Assembly: GCA_016929735.1 (NCBI GenBank)
Contig: JAFGID010000085.1
Location: forward strand, 1 to 20,799
Source of the DNA: Ignavibacteriales bacterium
GTDB taxonomy: Bacteria; Bacteroidota; Ignavibacteria; Ignavibacteriales; Melioribacteraceae
DNA length: 20,799 bases
Direction of reading: 5' to 3'
Every line of letters starts with the position of its first letter. Position 1 is the stretch's first letter. Below the pieces are notes generated by a model. That model ran no database searches. It was not told the origin of the DNA and worked only from the letters and a program-made list of their open reading frames with translations. Positions 7,993 through 15,666 of this stretch are shown one piece after another. The translations under genes and the position numbers were made by a program.

Positions 7993-9176
7993 TGGCAATT
8001 CAGTTACTATGCAACGATGTTTATTCAATTGGTTCTCGTGATTGGGATAGGCGATTATTTGATGAATTAATTCCTTTGCCAGACGGAACAAGTTATAATG
8101 CTTATCTGATTAAAGGAAGTGAAAAAACCGCTTTAATTGATGCGGTTGACCCTAACAAAAAAAATGAGCTAATCAACAATTTAAAGCAATTAAACATTCA
8201 AAATCTTGATTATGTTATTTCTAATCATGCTGAACAGGATCATTCAGGAGCTATACCTGATGTATTGAAATTATATCCTTACAGCAAAGTTGTAACAAAC
8301 TCAAAATGTAAGGAATTTCTGATTGACCATTTATTGATTGAGGAAAATCGTTTCATTACCATTGAAGATGGTGAATCTATTTCACTTGGTAACAAGACAT
8401 TAGAATTTTATTTAACCCCTTGGGTTCATTGGCCGGAAACAATGGTTACCTACCTCAAGGAGAATAAGATACTATTTTCATGTGATTTTTTTGGCTCACA
8501 CCTAGCCACAAGTGATCTTTTTGTTAAAGATGAATATAAAGTTATTTCTGATGCAAAAAGATATTACGCTGAGATTATGATGCCTTTTAGAACACAAATT
8601 GTAAAAAATATTCAGAAAATCGAGGAATTGAATTTTAATTATATCGCTCCTAGCCATGGACCAGTTTATGATAAACCTCAAATTATTATTGATGCCTACA
8701 AGGATTGGATTTCAGATAGAACTAACAACACAGTAATCATTCCTTATATTTCGATGCATGGTAGCACAGAATATATGGCAAATTATCTTACAGATAGTCT
8801 AATTTCAAAGGGTATTGCTGTTAAACTTTTTAATCTTTCTAAAACTGACTTGGGAGAGTTAGCAATGTCAATAGTTGATGCTACAACTCTTTTATTAGGA
8901 ACCTCAACAGTCTTAGTCGGACCACACCCCGCAGCTTTTTATGCAACCGCGTTGGTCAACGCATTAAAACCAAAACTCAAATTTATTAGTGTCTTTGGTT
9001 CCTATGGTTGGGGTGGTAAAACTATCGAAATGATACAAGCTAATCTCAATAGACTAAATGTGCAGATTATTCCTCCGGTACAAATCAAAGGTCATCCTAG
9101 AAAGGAGGATTTGGATTTGCTTGAGAAATTAGCGGTTCAAGTTTATGAAAAACATAAAGCATTAAATCTATTATAA
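7992..9176 (+). CDS. Flavodiiron protein (rubredoxin:oxygen/NO oxidoreductase)
   Basis: Cytoplasmic oxygen or nitric oxide reductase with a diiron site and FMN; 394 residues, the normal core length. The beta-lactamase-fold domain (about 1-245) has the diiron ligands H79, E81, D83 and H84 (NHAEQDHSG), H146 (PWVHWPE), D165 (SCDFFGSH) and H222 (APSHGPVY). The flavodoxin domain (about 247-394) has the FMN loop YISMHGSTEYMA and GPHPAAFYATALV, then FGSYGWGGKT. No extra rubredoxin or NADH-oxidase domain is fused, so it depends on a separate donor, presumably the rubredoxin that overlaps its start by one base. Sequence alone does not say whether oxygen or NO is the preferred substrate. Confidence 0.95.
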   Translation: MAIQLLCNDVYSIGSRDWDRRLFDELIPLPDGTSYNAYLIKGSEKTALIDAVDPNKKNELINNLKQLNIQNLDYVISNHAEQDHSGAIPDVLKLYPYSKVVTNSKCKEFLIDHLLIEENRFITIEDGESISLGNKTLEFYLTPWVHWPETMVTYLKENKILFSCDFFGSHLATSDLFVKDEYKVISDAKRYYAEIMMPFRTQIVKNIQKIEELNFNYIAPSHGPVYDKPQIIIDAYKDWISDRTNNTVIIPYISMHGSTEYMANYLTDSLISKGIAVKLFNLSKTDLGELAMSIVDATTLLLGTSTVLVGPHPAAFYATALVNALKPKLKFISVFGSYGWGGKTIEMIQANLNRLNVQIIPPVQIKGHPRKEDLDLLEKLAVQVYEKHKALNLL

Positions 9177-9190
9177 AAAATGAGGTGGTT

Positions 9191-9643
9191 TTGATAGATG
9201 AGAAATTAAAAGCTGTAATTGCATTTGCAATTGATAGAGAGGAAGAAGCAGTTCAGTTCTATCAGGATTTGCAGGGTAGAGTTAAATTTGAATCATTTAA
9301 AGATGTCTTGCGTGATTTTGAAGACATGGAAAAATCACACATAAGAGCATTAGAACAATTTGAAAAAAGTAATTTTATCCCAAGTGAACTTCCAATAGTT
9401 GAATCTCTTTCTATTGCTGAATACATTGTTGATGTTGAACCAAATGAAGAAATGGATTTTCAGGATATTATTATCATTGCAATGAAAAGAGAAGAAAAAG
9501 CTGAAAATCTCTATAGAAATTTGGCGGAAACTACTGAGAACAGGGATATTAAAAATTTATTTTTACGATTAGCGAATGAGGAAGCAAAACACAAAATCCA
9601 TTTCGAAAAAATTTATGATGAAGAAGTTTTAAAAGAAAATTGA
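9191..9643 (+). CDS. Ferritin-like diiron protein (rubrerythrin-like, no rubredoxin domain)
   Basis: Predicted four-helix ferritin-like protein of 150 residues. Two halves each carry a Glu plus an ExxH pair: IDREEEAVQFY with EKSH in the first half, and MKREEKAENLY with EEAKH in the second. This is the layout of a diiron centre. It lacks the C-terminal rubredoxin domain of rubrerythrin. Such proteins may reduce peroxide or store iron; which one applies here is not known. I prefer the TTG at 9191 (MIDEKLKAV), with GAGG ending 5 bases upstream. A GTG at 9185 is in frame and would add two residues. It lies 14 bases after the flavodiiron gene and 11 bases before superoxide reductase, inside the same operon. 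Confidence 0.85.
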   Translation: MIDEKLKAVIAFAIDREEEAVQFYQDLQGRVKFESFKDVLRDFEDMEKSHIRALEQFEKSNFIPSELPIVESLSIAEYIVDVEPNEEMDFQDIIIIAMKREEKAENLYRNLAETTENRDIKNLFLRLANEEAKHKIHFEKIYDEEVLKEN

Positions 9644-9654
9644 GGAGGATTCAA

Positions 9655-10035
9655 ATGGCGTTACAAAATTTATTTCAAACTGCAGATTGGAAAGCGGAAA
9701 AACATAGTCCAGTAATCGAAATTATTGAAGCAGGAAATACAGTAACTGCAAATATTAGTATAGGAAAAGAAATTCCTCATCCTAATACTACAGAACATTA
9801 TATTGCTTGGGTAGATGTATATTTTCATCCTAATGGAGAAAAATTCCCATACCATTTAGGGAAATACGAATTTGCTACACACGGCGCCTCAACAAGTGGC
9901 CCAAATACCAGCACGATCTTTTCTGAACCTTTTGTATCAATTAAATTTAAAACAGAGAAATCAGGGACAATTATTGCCTCATCATATTGTAACATTCATG
10001 GACTTTGGGCAAGTGAAGCAAAGCTGGAAGTATAA
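9655..10035 (+). CDS. Superoxide reductase, class II (neelaredoxin type)
   Basis: Reduces superoxide to hydrogen peroxide without making oxygen, a defence typical of anaerobes and microaerophiles; 126 residues, cytoplasmic. The Fe(His)4Cys ligands are all present: H17 in EKHSP, H42 and H48 in PHPNTTEHYIAW, and C112 with H115 in CNIHGLW. E15 and K16 match the catalytic pair near the open iron site. There is no N-terminal desulforedoxin domain, hence class II. The ATG at 9655 is preceded by GAGGAGG with 6-base spacing, one of the strongest ribosome sites in the window; an upstream in-frame ATG at 9640 is therefore rejected. Last gene of the cluster, closed by the hairpin at 10056..10091. The peroxide it makes could be removed by the rubrerythrin. 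Confidence 0.96.
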   Translation: MALQNLFQTADWKAEKHSPVIEIIEAGNTVTANISIGKEIPHPNTTEHYIAWVDVYFHPNGEKFPYHLGKYEFATHGASTSGPNTSTIFSEPFVSIKFKTEKSGTIIASSYCNIHGLWASEAKLEV

Positions 10036-10055
10036 AATTGGTTTTTAAGTTAAAA

Positions 10056-10091
10056 AAAAATCCATAAGCATTATGACACTTATGGATTTTT
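10056..10091. terminator. Bidirectional rho-independent terminator
   Basis: Perfect 13-bp inverted repeat (10056-10068 with 10079-10091; core TCCATAAG / CTTATGGA) around a 10-base loop. The outer five pairs are A/T, giving a T run on either strand. It lies between the stops of superoxide reductase (plus) and the vWA lipoprotein gene (minus), so it can end transcription from both sides. Confidence 0.85.
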
Positions 10092-10110
10092 CCTATTAAA
10101 TTTAGAAATT

Positions 10111-11280
10111 TCAATAATTTGATTTGATAGTAACTTCACCATTATCAGTACCTATATCAACCACCACTCTAATTGTATGCTCACCAGTAACAGGTGTTGT
10201 TGTAATATATTCTACAAGAACTGATGAACCAACTATTGCTTCAATTGGCAATTGAGTTAAATCAACTTTACCAGAGTAATCAGTGCCATAGAGATTAATC
10301 CAAACTCCCCCCGTACCATTTGAAGAATAATTGGCGCCAGCTTGATTGAATGTTCCAGGAGTAGCTAAATAATGCATATCGTAGGAGCCATCATATAAAT
10401 CATATTGTATATAGTCGGGCGTAGGAGATACTACGTGGATAGTAGCATTACCGGCTAAAGTATCTGCTAGCGTGCTTGTCATCCACGGAGATCTTGTGGT
10501 TCCAGAACCAGATGGTGCAAACAAACCCCAAGAAGGAGCATCAGTGAGCACAATAAATATTTTTTGTGCACCAGGACTCCAAGAAAAGTTTTGATAAGCA
10601 TAATATAGTGCATCAAAACCACCCTCTGGGGTATCACCACCACCATATCCTTTATAAGAAGCTTCCAATCCATCAATGAATTGGTAAAGTGTGCCTGTCG
10701 AATCAAGGTTTGAAGTTAAATTATGATACTCTACAACTACAAAAGCGCCAGGATCTGTGTTAGACACTATTCCATTAATTGAAGCTGGGATTCTTGTATC
10801 ATTATTATCAGAATAAGCGACTGCACCGCATTTAACATTTAATCCACGAGTCTTAAGATTATTTAAAAACTCTGTAATACTTTCTTTAACACCATCAATT
10901 GTTCCACCCATTGAACCAGTAACATCAATAATAAAAACTATGTTTGTTTCAAGCGATACGGCTTTCGATGTTAATGGAGTAATAAGAATTCCCTTAACGA
11001 CTCCGTCTTCAACAATAGTTAAATTACTTGTTGTATAAGTAATTGGTGCTCCATTATGATAAAGACCACCAACATTGAGTTGAATTCTATCTGTTGTTCC
11101 TTCAGCAACTTTGACTCCTACAGCTGGTTTAAGGGGTCCGGTTTTTTCTGCTGGGGGTGATGTTCCTGGATCAGGTGGTATTGTATTATTTACTACCGGA
11201 CCAGTACTGTCGTCTTTCTCACAACTGACATAGAATATTGTCATTATGAGCAATACAAGTAAGACGAATAAACGTTTCAT
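10111..11280 (-). CDS. von Willebrand factor A domain lipoprotein
   Basis: Predicted lipoprotein, 389 residues. A signal peptide with lipobox YVSC puts the lipidated Cys at residue 20, followed by EKDDSTGP and a Pro-rich linker up to about 52. The vWA domain spans about 112-290. Its metal site (MIDAS) is DVTGS at 119-123, the Thr variant of DxSxS. T217 in GGGDTPEGG and D247 in LTDAP supply the other expected residues. The C-terminal part (about 340-389) is strand-rich (VLVEYITTTPVTGEHTIRVVV) and may be an Ig-like fold. AAGGAG lies upstream of the ATG. It is monocistronic and convergent with the oxygen-defence operon. Binding partner unknown; an adhesion or surface-sensing role is only inference. 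Confidence 0.85.
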   Translation of the reverse strand: MKRLFVLLVLLIMTIFYVSCEKDDSTGPVVNNTIPPDPGTSPPAEKTGPLKPAVGVKVAEGTTDRIQLNVGGLYHNGAPITYTTSNLTIVEDGVVKGILITPLTSKAVSLETNIVFIIDVTGSMGGTIDGVKESITEFLNNLKTRGLNVKCGAVAYSDNNDTRIPASINGIVSNTDPGAFVVVEYHNLTSNLDSTGTLYQFIDGLEASYKGYGGGDTPEGGFDALYYAYQNFSWSPGAQKIFIVLTDAPSWGLFAPSGSGTTRSPWMTSTLADTLAGNATIHVVSPTPDYIQYDLYDGSYDMHYLATPGTFNQAGANYSSNGTGGVWINLYGTDYSGKVDLTQLPIEAIVGSSVLVEYITTTPVTGEHTIRVVVDIGTDNGEVTIKSNY

Positions 11281-11444
11281 ACTTTTCTCCTTTTTATTAA
11301 TTAAATGGTTAGAATTAAATCAATTTTGAGTAATTCTATTTTTGACTTAAAAATAAGGTAAATTATAAGAAGACTACTTCACTTACGATCAAGATTTTAA
11401 AAAATCGATTTTATTGAATTTACATTCAAGAAATATTTTCATTA

Positions 11445-11476
11445 CAAAAATACAAAAATAAATTTACTGAATCAAT
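11445..11476 (-). promoter_or_regulatory. Candidate promoter of the vWA lipoprotein gene
   Basis: On the minus strand ATTG (11476-11473), 20 bases, then TATTTTTG (11452-11445). It fits TAnnTTTG with correct spacing, but would leave a leader of about 158 bases before the ATG at 11280, and the surroundings are poly-A/T rich, so chance is possible. Confidence 0.35.
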
Positions 11477-11542
11477 GAAAAGTTTATTTATTTTTATTAT
11501 ATTGTAACCATTAAAAATAAAAATAAGGAAAAGAAAATCTGT

Positions 11543-11964
11543 TGATGGCAAAAGCTAGGCAATTGCTGCATAATAAGTTTTTATTATGTAGAGGAAAGTC
11601 CGAACTCCACAGGACAGGAAACCAGGTAATTACTGGGATTGATTGATGAAAATCAATTGGTACGGAAAGTGCCACAGAAAAAATACCGTCCCGAGTTATC
11701 GGGATAAGGGTGAAAAGGCAGGGTAAGAGCCTACCACTTTGGTAGTAATGCCAAAGGTTCTTTGAAAGAAGTATCCATTTGGATATTAAGGCAAACCCTT
11801 TCTGGAGCAAGATCAAGTAGAAGGTTTTCCTTTTTGGATAGAGGTTGTCCGCTTTCTAATGCCTTCGGGTAGATCGCTAGAGCTTTGGAGTGATTCAAAG
11901 TCAAGACAAATAATTGCCATTCCCAAGGGGAAGACAGAATTCGGCTTATATGCTTTGCCACTAT
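11543..11964 (+). ncRNA. rnpB: RNase P RNA (M1 RNA, bacterial type)
   Basis: Catalytic RNA of RNase P, which removes 5' leaders from tRNA precursors. The conserved blocks occur in order: GAGGAAAGTCCG (11591-11602), CTCCACAGGACAGGAAACCAGG, GTGCCACAGAAA, AGGGTGAAAAGG, GGTAAGAGCCTACC, GCAAACCC, GGAGCAAGATCAA, and at the 3' end AGAATTCGGCTTAT (11936-11949). P1 can form from TGGCAAAAGC (11546-11555) with GCTTTGCCA (11952-11960), P2 from GGCAATT with AATTGCC (11912-11918), and P3 from a CATAATAA/TTATTATG hairpin. The ends are set from the P1 pairing and are uncertain by several bases. The layout suggests class A. Open frames on the opposite strand across this gene are not real genes. Confidence 0.96.
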
Positions 11965-12000
11965 TTTGTTGTTTTTGTCAACGGGTTTTCAGCGTAAAAA

Positions 12001-13719
12001 ATGTTGAAAAAGAATTGGATTATTAGACAACACGGAGACCGCAATCAGATCCTTGCCCTTGCCGATACTTTAAATATTTCAAACGCACTAGCTAATTTGC
12101 TTATTCAACGAGGAATTACTAATTATTTTGAAGCTGAAAAATTCTTTAAACCTTCCATTAATTCATTATACGATCCATTTTTAATGGACGGGATGGAGAA
12201 AGCATCCAAGAGAGTGATTGATGCAATTATTAATAATGAGAATATTTGTATATATGGTGACTATGATGTGGATGGTACATGCGCTGCTGCTATTATGTAT
12301 CTTTCTCTACAGAAGTTAAGTGCAAATTTAACTGTTTATATTCCAAATAGACTAAACGAAGGTTATGGAATATCAACACAAAGTATTTATGAGTTAAAGG
12401 ACAAGGGTATTAATTTATTGATTTCTGTTGATTGTGGTATTACTGCAGTTGCAGAAATCAATCTTGCAAAGGAGTTAGGAATTGATACTATTATCTGCGA
12501 TCATCACCAACCAAAGGAAGAGCTACCCGACGCGTATGCAATTCTTGACCCATTAAAACCAGGGTGTAATTATCCATATAAATATTTGTCAGGTGCTGGT
12601 GTTGCGTTTAAACTTGTTAGGGCAATCTATGATCGAATTGGAAAAAAGGAAGTTACGCTTGATTGCTTAGATCTAGTTGCTCTTTCGGCTGCTGCTGATA
12701 TTGTACCGCTCACAGATGAAAATAGAATTCTTGTAAAAGAAGGAATTGAAAGAATAAATTCAAATCCCCGTCCAGGTATTGAAGCATTAATTAAAAGTGC
12801 AAGAGTCGAAAAAGGGAGTTTAACATCAGGCCAAATAGTCTTTACTTTGGCACCAAGAATAAATGCTGTGGGAAGGATGGGTGATGCAAATCCCGCTTTC
12901 GAATTATTTATAACAGATGACCCATTACGTGCAATAGAACTTGCTAATAAATTAGAATTTGAAAATTTTGAAAGAAGAAAAATTGATGAAGCAACTTTTA
13001 CTCATGCCGTTGAATTGGTAGAAAATAATATTGATTTGGATAATGAAGTCGCTATCGTTCTTCACAATGACAACTGGCATCCTGGTGTTATTGGAATAGT
13101 TGCCTCCCGACTTGTGGAGAAATATTATCGGCCAGCAATAATGCTTACGACTATTGACGGTATCGCTCGAGGTTCTGCAAGAAGTATAAATGGATTCAAT
13201 ATTTATCAAGCTCTGGAAGAAACGAAAGATTTATTACTACAATTTGGTGGACATCAAGCAGCTGCAGGTGTCGCACTTGAAATAAATAAAATAGCTGAGT
13301 TCCGATATAAATTCAATAAGGTGCTAAAAACTATTCTTCCAATTGAAGATATTTTACCAGAAATTGTTGTTGATTCAAAAATTAATTTCAACGACATTAC
13401 ACCAAAGTTTATAAGAATATTGGATAGATTTGCACCATTTGGCCCCGGAAATTTAAGACCAATTTTTCTTGCTGAGAATATCTCCTTAAGACATCCACCG
13501 CGGGTAGTAGGAACTAATCACCTGATACTCATCTTATATCAACAGACGAATATTAAAGTTTTTGATACGGTGGGTTTTAATCTCGGAAATTTTGCTGATT
13601 TAATTGATAAAGACAAGCATAATATTGATATTGTATTTTCAATTGATAAAATGATGAAAGGGGATAAAGAATTTCCACAATTAAAAATTAAAGATATAAA
13701 CATTAAAGATAAATGCTAA
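12001..13719 (+). CDS. recJ: Single-stranded-DNA-specific exonuclease RecJ
   Basis: 5'-3' single-strand DNA exonuclease of recombination and mismatch repair, a DHH-family phosphoesterase; 572 residues, normal for the short RecJ form. Metal motifs are GDYDVDGTCAA (86-96), DCG (144-146), DHH (167-169) and SAAADIVPL with D233. The DHHA1 region has HPGVIGIVASRL (360-371), GSARS (391-395) and GGHQAAAG (416-423), followed by the RecJ OB fold. The ATG at 12001 begins about 37 bases after the predicted 3' end of rnpB and has no visible Shine-Dalgarno sequence. Translation here may rely on a weak or leader-type site, or the transcript may continue from rnpB. Followed by yebC after 18 bases. Confidence 0.96.
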   Translation: MLKKNWIIRQHGDRNQILALADTLNISNALANLLIQRGITNYFEAEKFFKPSINSLYDPFLMDGMEKASKRVIDAIINNENICIYGDYDVDGTCAAAIMYLSLQKLSANLTVYIPNRLNEGYGISTQSIYELKDKGINLLISVDCGITAVAEINLAKELGIDTIICDHHQPKEELPDAYAILDPLKPGCNYPYKYLSGAGVAFKLVRAIYDRIGKKEVTLDCLDLVALSAAADIVPLTDENRILVKEGIERINSNPRPGIEALIKSARVEKGSLTSGQIVFTLAPRINAVGRMGDANPAFELFITDDPLRAIELANKLEFENFERRKIDEATFTHAVELVENNIDLDNEVAIVLHNDNWHPGVIGIVASRLVEKYYRPAIMLTTIDGIARGSARSINGFNIYQALEETKDLLLQFGGHQAAAGVALEINKIAEFRYKFNKVLKTILPIEDILPEIVVDSKINFNDITPKFIRILDRFAPFGPGNLRPIFLAENISLRHPPRVVGTNHLILILYQQTNIKVFDTVGFNLGNFADLIDKDKHNIDIVFSIDKMMKGDKEFPQLKIKDINIKDKC

Positions 13720-13737
13720 AATTTTTAGGAGATTTAT

Positions 13738-14466
13738 ATGTCTGGACATTCAAAGTGGGCAACAATAAAAAGGAAAAAAGCAGCAACAGATGTAAAGAGA
13801 GGAAAATTATTTACCAAATTAATAAAGGAATTAACAGTTGCAGCAAGACAGGGGGGAGGTGATATCAATGCAAACCCTCGCTTACGTCTTGCGTATGATA
13901 ATGCACGTTCAGCAAATATGCCTATAGACAATATAGAGCGAGCAATCAAAAAAGCAACTGGTGAAGTTGAAGGCGCAAATTATCTTGAGATAACCTATGA
14001 AGGTTATGGACCCGGGGGAGTAGCTATTTTAGTTGAAAGTGTTACAGATAACAAGAATAGAACAGTAGCTGAAGTTCGGCACCTTTTCAGTAAGCATGGA
14101 GGTGGTTTGGGCGAGACGGGTTCGGTAGCTTGGATGTTTGATAGAAATGGAATTATATCTTTACCAAAAGAGGGTAAGACAGAAGACGATGTTATGGAAA
14201 TAATAATTGAATCTGGGGCTGAGGATTTACAAACAGAAGAAGACTTTTTTGAAGTTACTACCACTGTTGAAAATTTTGAAAACATCCGTAGGACACTAAT
14301 TGAGAAAGGTCACAAAATTGAGAATGCTCAACTTGAATGGGTAGCAAAAAATACAGTTGAGGTTAAAGGGGAAAAAGCCGAAAAATTGATGAAACTTATT
14401 GAAGATCTTGAAGATTTAGATGATGTACAAAATGTGTATTCAAACGCTGATTTTATTGAAGAATAA
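13738..14466 (+). CDS. yebC: YebC/PmpR family regulatory protein
   Basis: YebC/TACO1 family, 242 residues, cytoplasmic. The start MSGHSKWATIKRKKAATDVK is the family signature, followed by GKLFTKLIKELTVAARQGG. The central part has NMPIDNIERAIKKATGE, YEGYGPGGVAI and NKNRTVAEVRHLFSKHGG, and the C-terminus ends in the LEDLDDVQNVYSNADF block. The family has been described as transcriptional regulators and as factors that help ribosomes on difficult sequences; which applies here cannot be read from the sequence. AGGAG lies a few bases before the ATG. It sits between recJ and ruvC, and the yebC-ruvC-ruvA order is widely conserved, with a 5-base gap to ruvC. Confidence 0.97.
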   Translation: MSGHSKWATIKRKKAATDVKRGKLFTKLIKELTVAARQGGGDINANPRLRLAYDNARSANMPIDNIERAIKKATGEVEGANYLEITYEGYGPGGVAILVESVTDNKNRTVAEVRHLFSKHGGGLGETGSVAWMFDRNGIISLPKEGKTEDDVMEIIIESGAEDLQTEEDFFEVTTTVENFENIRRTLIEKGHKIENAQLEWVAKNTVEVKGEKAEKLMKLIEDLEDLDDVQNVYSNADFIEE

Positions 14467-14471
14467 TATAA

Positions 14472-15008
14472 ATGAAAATAATAGGAATTGATCCCGGCAC
14501 AAATCAAACTGGTTATGGAATAATTTCTCAAAGTGGGAAAGAATTTACTTACAATCATTCTGGGGTGATTTCTTTACCTAAGAGTTGCCAAATGTCAGAA
14601 CGGTTAAAAATCATTTATCGGGAATTGAATAAAGTTATTAAATTTTATAAACCTGATATTGCTGTCATTGAAACTGCATTCTATGGTAAAAATATTCAGT
14701 CAACTTTAAAGTTAGGTTATGCAAGAGGAATTGCAATTCTTGTTTCAGCCAATAATAATTTGCAGATTGAAGAATATTCACCAAGAGAAATTAAAAAAGC
14801 GGTTGTTGGAAATGGTTCAGCTTCAAAGCAGCAGGTTCAATATATGATTAAATCCACCTTTGGATTAAAACATAGAATGAAATTTGATGAAAGCGATTCA
14901 CTCGCCGTTGCAATGTGTTATGCTTTACGAAATAAAACAGGTAAGAGTAAACTTAAAAGTTGGAATGCTTTTATTCAGGAAAATCCAGATAGAATTGTAA
15001 AAAATTAA
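14472..15008 (+). CDS. ruvC: Holliday junction resolvase RuvC
   Basis: Endonuclease that cuts four-way DNA junctions made in recombination; works with RuvAB. 178 residues. The RNase H-like active site is complete: D7 (IGIDPGTNQTGYG), E67 (VIETAFYGKN), and D139 and D142 (FDESDSLAVA). The YSPREIKKAVVGNGSASKQQV block (102-122) is typical. It starts 5 bases after yebC and ends 10 bases before ruvA, so it belongs to the recJ-yebC-ruvC-ruvA run. Confidence 0.97.
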   Translation: MKIIGIDPGTNQTGYGIISQSGKEFTYNHSGVISLPKSCQMSERLKIIYRELNKVIKFYKPDIAVIETAFYGKNIQSTLKLGYARGIAILVSANNNLQIEEYSPREIKKAVVGNGSASKQQVQYMIKSTFGLKHRMKFDESDSLAVAMCYALRNKTGKSKLKSWNAFIQENPDRIVKN

Positions 15009-15018
15009 ATAAAAAAAT

Positions 15019-15609
15019 ATGATTGGATATTTGACAGGTATAATAATCTCAAAGAAACCTACAAAATTATTATTAGATGTAAATGGCGTTGGATACAATG
15101 TGAATATACCAATAAATACATTTGAGAAGTTGGGTGAAATTGGGGATAAGGTATCTTTATTCATTTTTCTATACGTTAAAGAAGATGCACTTGATATGTA
15201 TGGTTTTTTTACTTTATCTGAAAAAGAAATGTTTGAATTGTTGATAAGTGTAAGTGGTATCGGTCCTAAAATAGCCTTGAGCATTTTATCAGGAATTCAA
15301 ATAGACGATTTGAAAGAAGCATTACAAATAGGTGATTTATCAAGAATTGTTGCCGTGCCAGGAATCGGAAGAAAAACGGCTGAAAGATTGTTGGTTGAAT
15401 TAAAAGATAAAGTGGAACGAATTACTTCGGGACAAGAACCAATCAGCGATTCCTCTTACAGAATTCGTAATGATGCGGTAACAGCACTTATAAATCTTGG
15501 ATATAACCAAAAACTTGCAGAGAAAGAAGTTAGAAAAATTCTTGAAATCACACCAAAACTTTCAATTGAAGAATTAATTAAAGAAGTTTTGCAAATAATG
15601 AATAGATAA
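15019..15609 (+). CDS. ruvA: Holliday junction branch migration protein RuvA
   Basis: Tetrameric protein that binds Holliday junctions and loads the RuvB motor; 196 residues. The N-terminal OB fold starts MIGYLTGIIISKKPTKLLLD and carries VNGVGYNVNIP. Two helix-hairpin-helix motifs follow: SVSGIGPKIALSIL (78-91) and AVPGIGRKTAERLL (112-125). The C-terminal RuvB-binding domain (about 150-196, DAVTALINLGYNQKLAEKEV) comes after a short linker. Last gene of the plus-strand run; ruvB is not in the window. No convincing terminator hairpin is seen in the 57 bases before the convergent gene. Confidence 0.97.
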   Translation: MIGYLTGIIISKKPTKLLLDVNGVGYNVNIPINTFEKLGEIGDKVSLFIFLYVKEDALDMYGFFTLSEKEMFELLISVSGIGPKIALSILSGIQIDDLKEALQIGDLSRIVAVPGIGRKTAERLLVELKDKVERITSGQEPISDSSYRIRNDAVTALINLGYNQKLAEKEVRKILEITPKLSIEELIKEVLQIMNR

Positions 15610-15666
15610 GAATTTGGTATTCTGAGAAATAAAACTTTTGTCTTAAAAATCTCTGACCTGAATTGT

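Noticed and set aside
9640..9654. Upstream ATG for superoxide reductase (adds MRRIQ)
   Set aside because: It overlaps the previous stop, and the strong GAGGAGG lies after it at the right distance for the ATG at 9655.
11511..11961. Minus-strand open frames of 76 and 101 residues
   Set aside because: They lie entirely across rnpB, whose conserved RNA blocks are unmistakable; the translations have no protein-like pattern.
11961..11985. GTTG/CAAC hairpin after rnpB as a terminator
   Set aside because: Stem is only 4 bp and the following T run is short and interrupted.
15610..15666. Possible terminator between ruvA and the type IX substrate gene
   Set aside because: Only a 4-bp GAGA/TCTC pairing around a long AT loop; too weak to call.
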